A stretch of DNA of 21,752 nt, from the NCBI GenBank assembly GCA_938042265.1, contig CALIRN010000368.1:1-21752 (forward strand). The letters are read 5' to 3'. Numbering within the stretch: position 1 is the stretch's first letter; each line of letters starts with the position of its first letter. This document shows positions 21,687-21,752 of the stretch, in pieces. The notes under the pieces are model-generated. The model had not been told where the DNA came from. It did no database searches and saw nothing but the letters and a program-made list of their open reading frames with translations. Origin of the DNA: an uncultured Eubacteriaceae bacterium (GTDB lineage: Bacteria; Bacillota; Clostridia; Lachnospirales; CAG-274). A program made the position numbers and the translations under genes.

Positions 21687-21752
21687 AGTGTACCTCGTTA
21701 TATTTATTTATATTGATTTAAAAATTTAATTTGTTCTTCAAGGCTAGATACT

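Larger units (their letters stand above)
15803..21752. mobile_element. Putative integrated element in cotJC (right end outside window)
   Basis: The left edge is the broken cotJC. The content seen is a large serine recombinase, a small ORF, a BlaI/M56 pair, a broken second large serine recombinase, a dyad-rich segment and a Thr-rich lipoprotein. No phage structural, conjugation or replication genes are visible in this part. The right boundary and the cotJC 5' half are not seen, so the extent and single-element nature are inferred. Two nested or adjacent elements are equally possible. Confidence 0.45.

Noticed and set aside
1..21752. CRISPR array, rRNA genes, phage structural or conjugation genes
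   Set aside because: No regularly spaced repeats, no rRNA signatures, and no capsid, tail, portal, relaxase or type IV secretion proteins are seen in any frame.

Overview
The window is AT-rich chromosomal DNA from a spore-forming Gram-positive bacterium of the class Clostridia, with an Oscillospiraceae/Ruminococcaceae-like flavour. The evidence is AddB instead of RecB, a DnaD/DnaC-type helicase-loading pair, BirA-regulated bioB-bioY, a Spo0A-type DNA-binding domain, a CotJC spore-coat fragment, strong GGAGG ribosome binding sites and sigma-A promoters. The assignment rests on gene content only.

Left part (1-1700). A 5'-truncated extracytoplasmic-type gene is followed by a decayed EF-hand/RTX-like calcium-binding gene. 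That gene has a start codon immediately followed by a stop and is cut off at its 3' end by a 67-bp perfect-ended hairpin. Next comes an orphan Spo0A C-terminal-domain protein and a very strong bidirectional hairpin.

Housekeeping core (1700-15400). Here lie addB (no addA beside it), a membrane-anchored FMN_bind-like protein, tRNA-Pro(GGG), a DUF2310-type zinc-ribbon protein and a bioB-bioY operon with two complete BirA operators overlapping its promoter. They are followed by a Nudix hydrolase plus an acidic-tailed membrane protein, a dnaD-dnaC-prsW cluster, a response-regulator remnant, an MBL-fold hydrolase plus glyoxalase I pair, and a GT4 glycosyltransferase. Between the MBL gene and the glycosyltransferase is a ~300-nt independently transcribed structured RNA (13699-14007). 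It has a near-consensus promoter, a closing helix joining its ends, several hairpins and an intrinsic terminator. It is a candidate member of the raiA RNA family.

Accessory part (15400-21752). A cotJC gene survives only as its C-terminal half. It is cut 17 bp from the stop codon of a large serine recombinase, an arrangement like the skin element in sigK. Behind that recombinase lie a 47-codon small ORF, a BlaI/M56 regulator-protease pair, a second large serine recombinase split by one frameshift, a dyad-rich promoter/terminator region that could make an ~80-nt RNA, and a threonine-rich lipoprotein. The likely reading is an integrated element inserted in cotJC and continuing past the right edge; the missing 5' half of cotJC is not in the window.

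The two most interesting items are the structured RNA at 13.7-14.0 kb and the recombinase-interrupted cotJC.
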